The notes: generated by a model not told the origin, from the sequence alone. Shown: positions 54,170 to 63,502, numbered from the stretch's first letter. The stretch is 64,000 bases of DNA from Roseivirga pacifica (GCF_900111145.1 NZ_FOIR01000003.1:310001-374000); one strand, 5' to 3'. Numbers and translations are program-made.

Positions 54170-54985
54170 ATGGGAATAGCCAGATCTTCAATCAGCCACC
54201 TTTCAAAAGACCAAATCGCACTTATTGGAATTCCGTTCGATGCGCACTCTTCTTTTTTGCAAGGACCAGCCAAGGCACCTGAACTGATTATTGAGGCTAT
54301 TGAGTCTGACTCGGCTAATTACTTTACAGAATCACTAAATGACCTGAGCGAGCACCCAAGAATTGCTTGGTGTGGCAATGCTGATTTGGAAGATTACTTC
54401 TCAATTAGCCAACCGATTGAGGCGATTCTGGAAAAAGGAGCCATTCCGTTCTCCCTAGGTGGCGACCACTCCATCACCTACCCTATCCTAAAGGCCATTC
54501 ACAAACATCATGGCAAAGTGAACATTCTGCATTTTGATGCGCACACCGACCTATATAATGAATTAGACAACAACAAATATTCTCACGCTTGTCCTTTTGC
54601 TCGAATTATGGAAGAAGGGTTGGCTGAAAGCCTCACGCAAGTTGGTATTCGTACACTTACACAGCACACCAAAGAGCAAGCTGATCGATTTGGCGTGAAC
54701 ATCATTCAAATGAAAGACTGGACACCTGAGACCAAGTTTGAAATCGAAGGGCCAGTTTATTTATCCTTCGATATTGATGTGCTTGACCCCGCTTTTGCTC
54801 CTGGCATTTCTCACCATGAGCCAGGTGGTTTTTCCACCAGAGAAATACTTGGCATCATACAACGGCTCGACCTTGACATTGTGGGACTGGATGTGGTGGA
54901 ATACAACCCTGAAAGAGACATTAATGGCGTAACTGCAATGGTAGCAGCGAAAATCGTCAAGGAGTTGATCGATAGATTGCTTTAA
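54170..54985 (+). CDS. agmatinase/arginase family ureohydrolase
   Basis: 271 residues from the ATG at 54170; an upstream TTG falls inside the glnS terminator region and is rejected. Binuclear Mn motifs are present: GGDHSITYP (about 102-110), HFDAHTDLY (about 125-133) and SFDIDVLDPAFAPG (about 201-214). The family releases urea from agmatine, arginine or guanidino compounds, or formamide from formiminoglutamate. The HHEPGGFS segment is nearest to agmatinases. Single gene. Confidence 0.88.
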   Translation: MGIARSSISHLSKDQIALIGIPFDAHSSFLQGPAKAPELIIEAIESDSANYFTESLNDLSEHPRIAWCGNADLEDYFSISQPIEAILEKGAIPFSLGGDHSITYPILKAIHKHHGKVNILHFDAHTDLYNELDNNKYSHACPFARIMEEGLAESLTQVGIRTLTQHTKEQADRFGVNIIQMKDWTPETKFEIEGPVYLSFDIDVLDPAFAPGISHHEPGGFSTREILGIIQRLDLDIVGLDVVEYNPERDINGVTAMVAAKIVKELIDRLL

Positions 54986-55032
54986 ATTAATCCTATCACT
55001 CGAAAGGCTCGTTGTACAATTTTATCGTGCTG

Positions 55033-55054
55033 ATCCCTCCGCTACGGTCGGGAT
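55033..55054. repeat. small intergenic palindrome (REP-like)
   Basis: ATCCC / GGGAT arms enclose a second CCG / CGG pairing, in the gap between the converging agmatinase-like and GDPD-like genes. Looks like a short dispersed palindrome; no coding capacity. Confidence 0.35.
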
Positions 55055-55117
55055 GGAAAATAAAACAATCAAAAGAAATCAGTTGGTGACAACATTAACT
55101 GAGGGCTATAAATACTT

Positions 55118-55150
55118 ATTGGTCTGACCACTTGGAGTGGTCTGACCAAT
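55118..55150. repeat. 33-bp inverted repeat with two GGTCTGACC cores
   Basis: ATTGGTCTGACCACT (55118-55132), TGG, then AGTGGTCTGACCAAT (55136-55150). The arms pair at 14 of 15 positions, and each contains the palindrome GGTC-T-GACC, which is similar to GntR/FadR-family operators. It lies between convergent genes, so a terminator or dispersed repeat is as likely as an operator. Confidence 0.5.
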
Positions 55151-55187
55151 AGTTCGACTCTAGGTGCGCACAAGAAGTTGAATCTGG

Positions 55188-55985
55188 CTACTTTGAACCA
55201 GTGCGCCACCAATAGAACTCTTCTAACTTATCGGTATTGATAAAGTCTACACCGAGCTTTTCCATTTGCTCCCAGCTATTCTGATTATCAGGAATCGCCC
55301 AAAAGCGGAGCTTCTTGCCTTCTGCATGCGTTTGCTTAACCAATTCCTTAATTTTCTTTCGGTCTTCTTTTGAGAGTTTACCTTCTCCATTCCATTTAGA
55401 ATAGGACCTAAAACTCACACTAATCACTGGCATAACATGCGTGCGATTGCCTTTCCCTAAATCATTCGGTCTACCATCTAATGCAGCCAATTCTGGGTTA
55501 TTATTTACCAATCGCATGGGTCTTTGGCCTGAAATAAACAAGGTCACAGGTCCATCTTTCTCTACCCCGTCTTTACCCAATTTGGTAAAAAGGTGTGCAT
55601 ATTTCTTCTGTAGTTTAGTCAAAGCCATATAGGAAGCATCAGCACTATTCTTAAAATCAACCATTAGGTAAAAAGGGAGGTCACTGCCCTTATAAATACT
55701 TCCATCATTGGCTTTAACAATGCTGTCTAATGGTTGAAAATAAAGCGCTTCTAAAGTGCGTTCCTCCGTAATATCTTCAAAATCATGAGCTACAAACAGC
55801 GCTCCATTCACCTCAAAAACATCAGCTTCTATAGAGGTAAAGCCGAATGAGTGAGCATCTAAAAGTGGCCTTTCATGATCGTAATCGTTATGCGCATGCG
55901 ACTTTGGCAAAGGCGTTTGTGCATGAGCCATACAACCGATGGCGAGTAAACAGAAAAAAACGGTTATGCGCTGAATATTATTCAT
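55188..55985 (-). CDS. secreted glycerophosphodiesterase / PI-PLC-like phosphodiesterase
   Basis: 265 residues, signal peptide ending MAHAQ. The N-terminal catalytic segment SHAHNDYDHERPLLDAHSFGFTSIEADV with VAHD shortly after supplies the His and acidic metal ligands of the PLC-like TIM-barrel phosphodiesterases. C-terminal VDFINTDKLEEF is typical of the family. Probably cleaves phosphodiesters in the periplasm. It overlaps the upstream metallophosphatase gene by 8 nt. Confidence 0.85.
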   Translation of the reverse strand: MNNIQRITVFFCLLAIGCMAHAQTPLPKSHAHNDYDHERPLLDAHSFGFTSIEADVFEVNGALFVAHDFEDITEERTLEALYFQPLDSIVKANDGSIYKGSDLPFYLMVDFKNSADASYMALTKLQKKYAHLFTKLGKDGVEKDGPVTLFISGQRPMRLVNNNPELAALDGRPNDLGKGNRTHVMPVISVSFRSYSKWNGEGKLSKEDRKKIKELVKQTHAEGKKLRFWAIPDNQNSWEQMEKLGVDFINTDKLEEFYWWRTGSK

Positions 55986-57714
55986 GAGTCAGTGAAAATT
56001 TATCGATGATTCTATGTTCCGTATCTATCGCTCTAAAGTTAAGCGTATCGCCAATAACATTGATTAAGCCAAAATGATGAATACTCATTACGGTATCCAT
56101 TTTGGGATATGCAGCGTTCTCAATCGGCTCCAAACCGCCACCAGCACCACCAACAACCACAAAAGCGGTTTGCTGCGCCCCATAAGTCTTAATCAATCTT
56201 TCATAATCGTGGGTATGCCCGGCTATTACCATATCAATTTTGGCTTCTTCATAAAGTGGCTCAAGTACTTCGCGTAGGGAAATCTCTCCATGATAACCAG
56301 GCCAACCTTGAGAGTAAGGCGGATGATGACTTACCAAAAACCGCCATTTGGCCGAAGTCCAAGCTTCGCTTTGAATCTGTTTCATAAACCAGCGATACTG
56401 CTCCGAATCATTCGGTAGACCAACCGGAAAAGTCTCATTTAAGTCGAGGGCTATAAACGCTAAATCACCCTCCTTCCAATCAAAATAGTTTTGTTGATTT
56501 GGCAAGCCTAGGTACTTACTGTAGTTATTCGGCCTCAAATCCTCATAGTAACCATCGTAATCGTGGTTACCGGGAACAGGATAATGGATATATCCGCCCC
56601 GATGCATAGAACGCAATAGTCGCAAGTACTCTAGCTCATCATCGCCTTGGCCAACCAAATCGCCTGCTCCAATTGAAAAGTGAGGCAAATACTGATTCGA
56701 CATCCGCATAATTCTATCGAAAACTTTCCAGCCACTTTGACTATCTGCCCAAACCATAAACTGTTGATTCTCTGACCTCTCATTTTGCGGAAAAATATAG
56801 ACAGGAGAAACCATTTCGTCCTGCACAATACGATAGAACTTAATTGAATCGCTTACAGCCGTAAGAAACACACCATCAGTTCCTTCTACATTTATTTCGT
56901 AAGTCAATTCGTTTGCAGAGGCACCATAAACAAGCTTAGTATTAGCATTACTACTGCTCACCCAACGTAAATACAGTTGCCCATTTACACTCTTTTGAAA
57001 AACAGGTTCTGCCAACAAAATTGGTTTAACAGTTAACTGCTTAGTAGCTGCCAGCAAATTTGCAATCGCAGGGTCATGCTTAGCCTTTTCGATAAGTCCT
57101 TTTTCATATTCGCTTAAATTCAAAAGCAAAGCTTTTTTAGAGAGTAGTCCTCGCAATAGTTTTCTTCGTTCCGAAAGGGCTGTTTTTGCTTGCCATTCTT
57201 GATCGTTTAAAGAACGAACTGCGCGCAAACCGCCTGCCATCGCATTGTTCAAAACCCTGATCGTCAAGGTGTACTTCCCATCTTTGGCCACTGTATAGTA
57301 ACCGCCTACTTCGGAGGCGATTCTTTCTTCGTTCAACCAAAGTTGTGCTCCGTCATCAGCATTAACTCGAAGCACTCCCTGCTCCAGTTCTACTTCTGCT
57401 TGATACCAAATGGCATGATCTGGCAGTTGCATTCTATGCGGAAGGTTAACAAACTCAGCCCGCCTAAAACTAGGGATTGAAACATCCAGACCACCTCTTC
57501 TATCATTCAATAATACCTTCCAGCGCGTATTTATAGCAGTCCCTTCATGCCCTACCAATGGCAGTATTTCGTTAACTGCGTGGGTCACCTTTTCATCTAC
57601 GGCTAATGTGAAGGGCTTCAAGTTGACATCACCGCTATTTTCCATGTTGCAGGCACTTAATAGCACGGCTAAAAACAGACAGAAAAATGGCAGGTTATAT
57701 CTTTTGCAGTCCAT
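55978..57714 (-). CDS. purple-acid-phosphatase-like metallophosphoesterase lipoprotein
   Basis: 578 residues. Lipoprotein signal with lipid Cys22 (LAVLLSACNM), then a beta-sandwich/Fn3-like N-terminal region. The metallophosphoesterase motifs come in order: VWADSQSG, GAGDLVGQGDD, PVPGNHDYDG, LVSHHPPYS and AGHTHDYERL. It would hydrolyse phosphomonoesters at the cell surface. Its start overlaps the aminotransferase-like gene by 20 nt and its end overlaps the GDPD-like gene, so the three are one operon. Confidence 0.9.
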   Translation of the reverse strand: MDCKRYNLPFFCLFLAVLLSACNMENSGDVNLKPFTLAVDEKVTHAVNEILPLVGHEGTAINTRWKVLLNDRRGGLDVSIPSFRRAEFVNLPHRMQLPDHAIWYQAEVELEQGVLRVNADDGAQLWLNEERIASEVGGYYTVAKDGKYTLTIRVLNNAMAGGLRAVRSLNDQEWQAKTALSERRKLLRGLLSKKALLLNLSEYEKGLIEKAKHDPAIANLLAATKQLTVKPILLAEPVFQKSVNGQLYLRWVSSSNANTKLVYGASANELTYEINVEGTDGVFLTAVSDSIKFYRIVQDEMVSPVYIFPQNERSENQQFMVWADSQSGWKVFDRIMRMSNQYLPHFSIGAGDLVGQGDDELEYLRLLRSMHRGGYIHYPVPGNHDYDGYYEDLRPNNYSKYLGLPNQQNYFDWKEGDLAFIALDLNETFPVGLPNDSEQYRWFMKQIQSEAWTSAKWRFLVSHHPPYSQGWPGYHGEISLREVLEPLYEEAKIDMVIAGHTHDYERLIKTYGAQQTAFVVVGGAGGGLEPIENAAYPKMDTVMSIHHFGLINVIGDTLNFRAIDTEHRIIDKFSLTHE

Positions 57715-59020
57715 CTTCCAAGGTGTTTAGTACAGTGTCAATCTCTTCTTGCGTAATGACCAAAGCGGGTTTGAGATTGAGAATATTCTGCTGAATTAGC
57801 TTAAAAGAGACTCCACGTTCGAAGCAAAAAGCCATTAACTGATGTGCCTCACCAATCGCTCTCTCCTTCGTTTTTCTATCCTTAATCAAGTCGACTCCCA
57901 GGTTTAGTCCAAGGCCAGTTACATTACCTATGATCTCAAATCGCCCTTGAAGAGTCTCCAGTCCCTTTTTAAAGTAATCACCCAAAGTTGCAGCTCGTTC
58001 AACCAAGCGATCTTCTTCCAAAACCTCGATCACCGATTTAGCTGCTGCCGCACAAAAAGGACTCTTCTCGTGCGTGTAATGACCAATAGATTTATGCTGA
58101 AGGGTATTCAGTTTTTCTTTACCAATAATGCCCGCATAAGGTACAATTCCACCTCCAAAGCCCTTGCCAACCACCAGAATATCTGGGGTTATAAAATGCT
58201 CCGAAGCGAACATTTTCCCAGTTCGACCAAAGGCAGTATAGATCTCATCGAAGATGAGCAGAATACCGTGTTCATCGCAGAGGCTTCTCACCTGTTCCCA
58301 ATAGTACTTTGTGGGCACTGTGCTGTTGTAGAAAATTGTCTCTGTAACCAAAGCAGCAATCTCCTCTTCCGACTCAATCTTATCCTGTAATTTCTTCAGG
58401 TACATATCATCAACGAATTGCTGATCGTCACTACCCCAAGGGTTGCGAAAATAATCTGGCAGCGGCAAATGCAAAGCCCCAGGCATCATAGGACCGAGCC
58501 CTTCTTTAAAATGCGGATCTGCGCCAATTGAAACCGCTTGAAATCCGGCTCCATGAAAAGTCCCCTCGAAGGAGAGGGTTTTGTACTTACCTGTATGGTG
58601 TTTGGCCAACATCACAGCCATTTCAATGGCTTCTGATCCTCCTGGACAAAAAAGCACCCGCGAAAGATCGTCTGGAGCTAGCTCCGTTAGCTTTTCAGCC
58701 AAAGCTACACTTGGTTCGTTGGTAAATCTTCTTGGTGCGAACGAAAGACTTACATCCATTTGGTGCTTTAATGCCTCCACCACCTTAGGGTGGTTGTAAC
58801 CAATGGTATGCACTCCATTCCCATGTAAATCGAGGTATTTCTTACCGCTACCATCAAAAATATAAGCTCCTTCGGCTTTGCTAATGGTATTGAAAACGGG
58901 TGTGGAAAGCGTCTGATGAAAGAACACATCGGCATCGCGCTGCAGTAACGCATCATCTACTCCTTCTCTTTCGGTCATTTGCTTTAAGGCACCTATTTGT
59001 TCTCCTTGATTTACTGCCAT
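57695..59020 (-). CDS. class-III aminotransferase-fold PLP enzyme
   Basis: 441 residues. PLP Lys near residue 285 in VVGKGFGGG, IFDEIYTAFGRTGKMFA binding the cofactor ring, and CPGGSEAIEMAV for phosphate. It belongs to the aspartate-aminotransferase-family group of unclear substrate. Embedded among phosphatases, it could be an aminoalkylphosphonate enzyme such as the PbfA-type ammonia-lyase, or act on phosphoethanolamine-like compounds; this is inference from context. Confidence 0.82.
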   Translation of the reverse strand: MAVNQGEQIGALKQMTEREGVDDALLQRDADVFFHQTLSTPVFNTISKAEGAYIFDGSGKKYLDLHGNGVHTIGYNHPKVVEALKHQMDVSLSFAPRRFTNEPSVALAEKLTELAPDDLSRVLFCPGGSEAIEMAVMLAKHHTGKYKTLSFEGTFHGAGFQAVSIGADPHFKEGLGPMMPGALHLPLPDYFRNPWGSDDQQFVDDMYLKKLQDKIESEEEIAALVTETIFYNSTVPTKYYWEQVRSLCDEHGILLIFDEIYTAFGRTGKMFASEHFITPDILVVGKGFGGGIVPYAGIIGKEKLNTLQHKSIGHYTHEKSPFCAAAAKSVIEVLEEDRLVERAATLGDYFKKGLETLQGRFEIIGNVTGLGLNLGVDLIKDRKTKERAIGEAHQLMAFCFERGVSFKLIQQNILNLKPALVITQEEIDTVLNTLEDGLQKI

Positions 59021-59075
59021 GGTACTTGGTTGATTAGTGAATTAGGTGATTGGTAAATTGAGTTTTTACCCCTGC

Positions 59076-59122
59076 CCTAAAGGGTGAATGACAACGCCTT
59101 CGTTTAGTCATCCCTTTAGGGA
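59076..59122. repeat. imperfect inverted repeat between operon genes
   Basis: CCCTAAAGGGTGAATGAC (59076-59093) and GTCATCCCTTTAGGG (59108-59122) pair over 15 bases with a three-base bulge, and weaker pairing extends outward to about 59068 and 59133. Around it are repeats of ATTGGTAAATTG. It is a REP-like intergenic element in the 181-bp gap between the alkaline-phosphatase-like and aminotransferase-like genes. Confidence 0.5.
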
Positions 59123-59201
59123 TTGAGGGTGTTTTATGGTCATTGGTAAATTGGTCATTAGACAATAGTCATTTGCCATTGAGCGCGTTGATTACTACTA
59201 A

Positions 59202-60860
59202 CTATTGACTGATAAAAAGACTGCTACCTGGAATTGGCTGCTTCTGGATTCCCGGGCCTTGGTAGTAAGTTCCGAGCCAGCTTCCGCCCCCTCCATTAAA
59301 GTATTCTACCTTTATTTTGTGAAAGCCTTTAGACAAGCTAAGGCTGCCCGATTTTTCTGTTATTCCGTGGTCACCATCGTTGTTTACCACTTCTTGCCCA
59401 TCAATAAACAGCTTGCTGCCATCATCGCTTTTGGTAAAGAATGAGTAATAACCAGCCCTTTCGATATGGATGTAACCTTCGAAGGTAATTGCCACCTGAC
59501 TCTCTCTGGTCAATGCAATTCTGTCGAGCGTAGGTTCTAGCGCAACGCCCTTGGCAACAGGCACAAAATCAGAGAAAACAGGTAGGCGTTTCATTTCGTC
59601 TACTTCGTAAACAGCGTATTTCAGACCGTGCCCCTTTTCACTTGGAATAAAGCGAAAGAAACCGCTTTCAACCTGACTCACCCGAGCACCATCTTTAAAC
59701 ATTGCCGCCTTCACAATAGTATATTCTGTAATTTCAAACGCTCCTTGATACTCAGCTGAACTACTTGTCGGAATGGTGCCATCCAAAGTATAGCGAACTA
59801 TCCCAGTACTGTTCGGATTCTTAATCTGGAGCGAAGCAGACTCACCAACAAACAGTCCACCACCATCAGAGTACACATCTACTTTGGGTGTAATCTGCGG
59901 TTGTTGAAGCCTTTCAGAAGTAAAGTATTTTAGCGTTACATCCTCTCCTTCTATCGCCTCTAACACAGGCTTGCCAATCCATGGCTGAGGAATTTCTAAA
60001 CCCAATAAATAGGCCGATGTAGCAGGTGTATCGTAAGTATTAATGGCACTTCTTAGCGCCTTTCCTTGCTTTATATTCTTACCATAAGCAATCCATGGAA
60101 TCTCAATTTCTGCCAAAGACTCACCGCCATGGCCCATACCAACTCCTCCATGGTCAGATGTTACAATAATCACTGTTTCGTCACTTACATCACTACTTGC
60201 TACGGCAGTCATTATCTTACCAATTAGCTGGTCGGCTTTCTCTACCGATTCGTAATAAGCTGGTGTTCCGTGCCCTTCGCTGTGCCCTGCATGGTCAACA
60301 TGATCTAAGTGGACAAATAAAAAATTTGGCTTTTCTTTGGTGAAGTATTCCACCACTCGCTCGGTGGTATTTTCTTCACCCTCGGCATGCTCTTGATGGG
60401 TTGGATTGGAATGATCGAACAAATTACCAAAACCACCCCAATCATAAATAATCGCTGTTTTTAGATCGGGTTGCTGATCTTTCGCCACTTTAAAAATAGT
60501 TGGAAAGAAAGCCGTGGTTCCCGACACTTGAGTTGGAATATTGTTCTTATCCTTTCGCCAATCATTGGAAGTTACACCATGCTGAGCTGGGCTTGCGCCC
60601 ATAATTAACGATGCCCAGTTCGGACTACTTACAGTGGGCAAAACGCCTCTTGCCACCATTGAAGATGACCCCATGACCACCATTTGGTCCATATTTGGCG
60701 TTTCAGCATTGCGAATACCATCAGGGCTCATGCCATCAACCCCGATGATAATAACATGTTTGGCCAATTGCTTTTGCTCAGCACCGCAACTAAAAAGCAA
60801 GGCGGTGCCAAGCACAGCCCAAAAGTAGGCTGCGAAATTTCTTCTGAAAGTATATTTCAT
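59202..60860 (-). CDS. alkaline-phosphatase-superfamily lipoprotein with PA14 domain
   Basis: 552 residues. Lipoprotein-like signal (ALLFSC). Nucleotide-pyrophosphatase/phosphodiesterase-type catalytic domain (about 33-320): IIIGVDGMSPDGI, nucleophile region LPTVSSPNWAS, HVDHAGHSEGH and SDHGGVGMGHGG. Then a chitobiase-C-like domain (RYTLDGTIPTSSS, about 345-405) and a C-terminal PA14 domain (about 440-550, YSFFTKSDDGSKLFIDG), both suggesting carbohydrate contact. It may cleave phosphodiesters on glycans or glycolipids. It begins just after PhoX. Confidence 0.88.
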   Translation of the reverse strand: MKYTFRRNFAAYFWAVLGTALLFSCGAEQKQLAKHVIIIGVDGMSPDGIRNAETPNMDQMVVMGSSSMVARGVLPTVSSPNWASLIMGASPAQHGVTSNDWRKDKNNIPTQVSGTTAFFPTIFKVAKDQQPDLKTAIIYDWGGFGNLFDHSNPTHQEHAEGEENTTERVVEYFTKEKPNFLFVHLDHVDHAGHSEGHGTPAYYESVEKADQLIGKIMTAVASSDVSDETVIIVTSDHGGVGMGHGGESLAEIEIPWIAYGKNIKQGKALRSAINTYDTPATSAYLLGLEIPQPWIGKPVLEAIEGEDVTLKYFTSERLQQPQITPKVDVYSDGGGLFVGESASLQIKNPNSTGIVRYTLDGTIPTSSSAEYQGAFEITEYTIVKAAMFKDGARVSQVESGFFRFIPSEKGHGLKYAVYEVDEMKRLPVFSDFVPVAKGVALEPTLDRIALTRESQVAITFEGYIHIERAGYYSFFTKSDDGSKLFIDGQEVVNNDGDHGITEKSGSLSLSKGFHKIKVEYFNGGGGSWLGTYYQGPGIQKQPIPGSSLFISQ

Positions 60861-60861
60861 G

Positions 60862-62199
60862 TTATGAAAGTTTATCCCAAGGGCCGGTAATGGCCAGGGT
60901 ATCTCCGTTTTCCTGAATATTTACAAAAAGCGTTTTCCCTGAAGGTGAGAAAGTAACACCGGCAAATTCCGACTTTGAACTTCTGTTGCAAGCAATATCA
61001 TACAACTCCCCTTGCTGGTTTATTCCGCGTACGTGATTAAGCTCTCCATTGTCTTCGGTTAGCACCACATCACCCCAAGGCGCAATGCATAGGTTGTCGC
61101 ACATATGCAGTATAGTTTTGTCTTCAGACTCAGCAAAAAGCTCCAGCTTATTATCTTCTGGTGAGTATTTAAACACCTGACCGAATCGTTTTGGACCACC
61201 GTTGGTGCAGGCAAAGTAAATCTCCTTATTGCCATACCACATGCCTTCGCCTCTGGCAAAGCGCGCTGCTCCTTGGTCAAAACCTCTGAACCTTAGGTCA
61301 TCTTCTTCTGGGTCTACATTTTCAAGATCTATCCATTCAACATCGAATTTCTGGTTCACCTTTACTGTAATCCCTTCCCAGTTTCTAGTATCGAAGCTTG
61401 GCTGACCTTTGATGGCTAGTGCCTGAAGTTTCCCTCCAGCATGCAAATCATTCTTATCGTCAGGCACAAATCGGTAGATCAATCCGTCATGCGTATCTTC
61501 GGTTTGATATACGTAGTGCGTTTCTGGATCCACAGCCACAGCCTCGTGGTTAAAGCGCCCCATTGCTTTTATCGGCTTTGGTTCGGCCACTGCAATATCT
61601 TCTGAAGCTGGCACCTCGAAAACATAGCCGTGGTACTGCTCTACATCGCCTTCTGGCTTGGTAACATCTTCTTCGCAGGTTAGCCAGCTGCCCCACGGGG
61701 TTATGCCCCCGGCACAGTTGCGGTAAGTTCCGGCTAGACTTAGGTATTGCTTTTCAACGGTTCCAGTTGCCTCATTGTAAACCAAAGTAGTTGTTCCACC
61801 CAAACCAGGGAACTTCGCATTTCCTGCATCAAAAAGATTCTCTTTACCGAAAGATTCGAGCATTTCGTTTGCTGTACCGAAAGCACCTTCTTCCTTATTT
61901 CCTGGGCTGTTTTCGTGATTTCTAATGATAATCACACGACCATCGGCCGCCTCGAAAGTCCCCATACCATCGGCTCTTGCTGGTACTTTTAAACCATCGT
62001 CCATGCTATCGCCCCACTTAGAAATGATCTTATAAGAAAAGCCTTCTGGTAGGTCTAAATAGTTGTTTGGATCGGTAATTAATTGACTCTTAATCCCTTC
62101 TTCTGTTACCGTTTTCATGCTACATCTAGAAAGTGTAGCAAAGCCAAGGCTAACAATGGCCGATTGTTTAATGAATTTTCGTCTGCTGTTCGAGGTCAT
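60862..62199 (-). CDS. PhoX-type alkaline phosphatase (DUF839)
   Basis: 445 residues from the ATG at 62199, which starts a twin-arginine signal (SNSRRKFIKQSAIVSLGFA). An ATG at 62244 and a TTG at 62268 are in frame but lie within a repeat element. PhoX features: ADGMGTFEAADGRVIIIRNHENSP, TTTLVYNEATG, SLAGTYRNCAGGITPWGSWLTCEED and GRFNHEAVAVDP. PhoX enzymes use Fe/Ca and act on many phosphate esters. Next gene starts 2 bases before its stop region. Confidence 0.9.
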   Translation of the reverse strand: MTSNSRRKFIKQSAIVSLGFATLSRCSMKTVTEEGIKSQLITDPNNYLDLPEGFSYKIISKWGDSMDDGLKVPARADGMGTFEAADGRVIIIRNHENSPGNKEEGAFGTANEMLESFGKENLFDAGNAKFPGLGGTTTLVYNEATGTVEKQYLSLAGTYRNCAGGITPWGSWLTCEEDVTKPEGDVEQYHGYVFEVPASEDIAVAEPKPIKAMGRFNHEAVAVDPETHYVYQTEDTHDGLIYRFVPDDKNDLHAGGKLQALAIKGQPSFDTRNWEGITVKVNQKFDVEWIDLENVDPEEDDLRFRGFDQGAARFARGEGMWYGNKEIYFACTNGGPKRFGQVFKYSPEDNKLELFAESEDKTILHMCDNLCIAPWGDVVLTEDNGELNHVRGINQQGELYDIACNRSSKSEFAGVTFSPSGKTLFVNIQENGDTLAITGPWDKLS

Positions 62200-62222
62200 G
62201 GTCTCTGAAATTGAAAAACGTG

Positions 62223-62338
62223 AGAGGCTGTTTCTAAAGCTCATTCCGTCACCTTGAACTTGTTTCAAGGTCTCTTATTAAGTGAAAAGATTCTGAAGTA
62301 AATTCAGAATGACGGCACAAACACTTGAAACAGCCTCT
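62223..62338. mobile_element. MITE/REP-like element, copy 1
   Basis: Perfect 12-bp terminal inverted repeats AGAGGCTGTTTC (62223-62234) and GAAACAGCCTCT (62327-62338) enclose two inner palindromes, CCTTGAAC..GTTTCAAGG and ATTCTGAA..TTCAGAAT, flanked by CCGTCA and TGACGG. No coding capacity. It lies 24 bases upstream of the PhoX start. Copy 2 is at 63516-63650. Confidence 0.65.
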
Positions 62339-62392
62339 ACACTGTTACTGATAAAAACTAAACCTAATCTACTTTAAATAGATATCTATGCA

Positions 62393-62411
62393 GGGTTCAA
62401 CACATGAACCC
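62393..62411. terminator. hairpin after the alkaline-phosphatase-like gene
   Basis: Perfect 7-bp stem GGGTTCA / TGAACCC with a five-base loop, 12 bases beyond the stop codon of the minus-strand phosphatase gene. No T run follows on the minus strand, so it may be a processing or stabilising hairpin. Confidence 0.4.
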
Positions 62412-62422
62412 TTTGTTAACTT

Positions 62423-63502
62423 TTACTTAATGAATGCTTCGACCGGTTTTCCGGCTCCTTTGAGCGGGTAATTCAGGCCTAATAACTTTGCCACTGTAGC
62501 CGCTACCTGATTTTGGTATGCCTTTCCGCTTTTAACTTCGCCTAAGGCTGGAGTATCGGGGCCAATGGCGGCCATCCATATTTGGCCTGCTCCTTTAATA
62601 TCTGTACCATGGCTTCTCCAAGTATCTTTTGGCTGCGTGCCTCGGCCATGGTCTGTAGTAATAATCAATGTGGTTTTGTCTTTGTACTGAGGAGTTGACT
62701 GAATATACTCCCAAACTTCCTTGATAAACTGATCGGTTTGTTTGGCCGATTTCAAGTAGTGATCGTACTCACCATCATGGGCAAAATCGTCAGTTTCGCC
62801 ATATGATATGTATACAAGCTTAGGCGCGTGCTTCTTCACATACTCCATGGCAAAATGGTGCGTAAAAGCATCGAGTCTTACGCCTCCCCAAGGGCTGGGG
62901 ATTTCGTCTTGAAGCTTATTTAAAAATGCTTCTTTGTCAGAAAGTGGTTTGTCTGTTGACTTTTCGAAGCCTGCATTCACAGGTACACCGCTTCGCTCTT
63001 CGTTAATGATGTAAGGAAAAACATCCCAAGACCCGAAAGCAGCTACTTTACCTTCAAAACCAGCCTGCTTATTCGCAAACTCAAGAATGGTTTCATTCGG
63101 ATTTTGGATTTTAGCGTTTGAATTGATCCTTTCATCATCTGCCTTTCCTGTAAGAATTTCGTTGTAACCAGGGTAAGAGAACCACATGTTGTTGGTACAA
63201 TCCACCGTACTACCAAGTGCTCTATTTCCTAAAAGTTGCCCTTCTTTGGCAAGTGTGTTCCAAAAGAAAGGCATTAAAGTTTCTCTTCTTTCTTTTGGGG
63301 TATCTTTCCAGAATAGGGCCTTAAGTTCTTCTGTATTACCTACATACTTTTTATCACCGATCAAACTTTCATCAGCTCCGGTGTAAAGCTCTTGCCAACG
63401 TAGGCCGTCAAAGGTAATTACGAACACATTTTCTGTTTTGTGCTGGGCACATGCGCTAAGGGTTACTGCGCAAAAAATTAGGGCTACAACGTATTTCTTC
63501 AT
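62423..63502 (-). CDS. alkaline-phosphatase-superfamily protein, secreted
   Basis: 359 residues, lipoprotein-like or cleaved signal (CAVTLSACAQ). Catalytic-domain motifs: VITFDGLRWQELY, WFSYPGYNEILTGKADD (nucleophile region), GETDDFAHDGEYDHY and ITTDHGRGT..WRSHG, all metal ligands of the superfamily. Differs from the 552-residue paralogue in lacking accessory domains. It lies between two MITE/REP-like elements and downstream of the SusD-type gene. Confidence 0.88.
   Translation of the reverse strand: MKKYVVALIFCAVTLSACAQHKTENVFVITFDGLRWQELYTGADESLIGDKKYVGNTEELKALFWKDTPKERRETLMPFFWNTLAKEGQLLGNRALGSTVDCTNNMWFSYPGYNEILTGKADDERINSNAKIQNPNETILEFANKQAGFEGKVAAFGSWDVFPYIINEERSGVPVNAGFEKSTDKPLSDKEAFLNKLQDEIPSPWGGVRLDAFTHHFAMEYVKKHAPKLVYISYGETDDFAHDGEYDHYLKSAKQTDQFIKEVWEYIQSTPQYKDKTTLIITTDHGRGTQPKDTWRSHGTDIKGAGQIWMAAIGPDTPALGEVKSGKAYQNQVAATVAKLLGLNYPLKGAGKPVEAFIK

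Noticed and set aside
62200-62268. N-terminal extension of PhoX starting from TTG
   Set aside because: It translates the MITE/REP-like element; the twin-arginine signal begins naturally at the ATG 62199.
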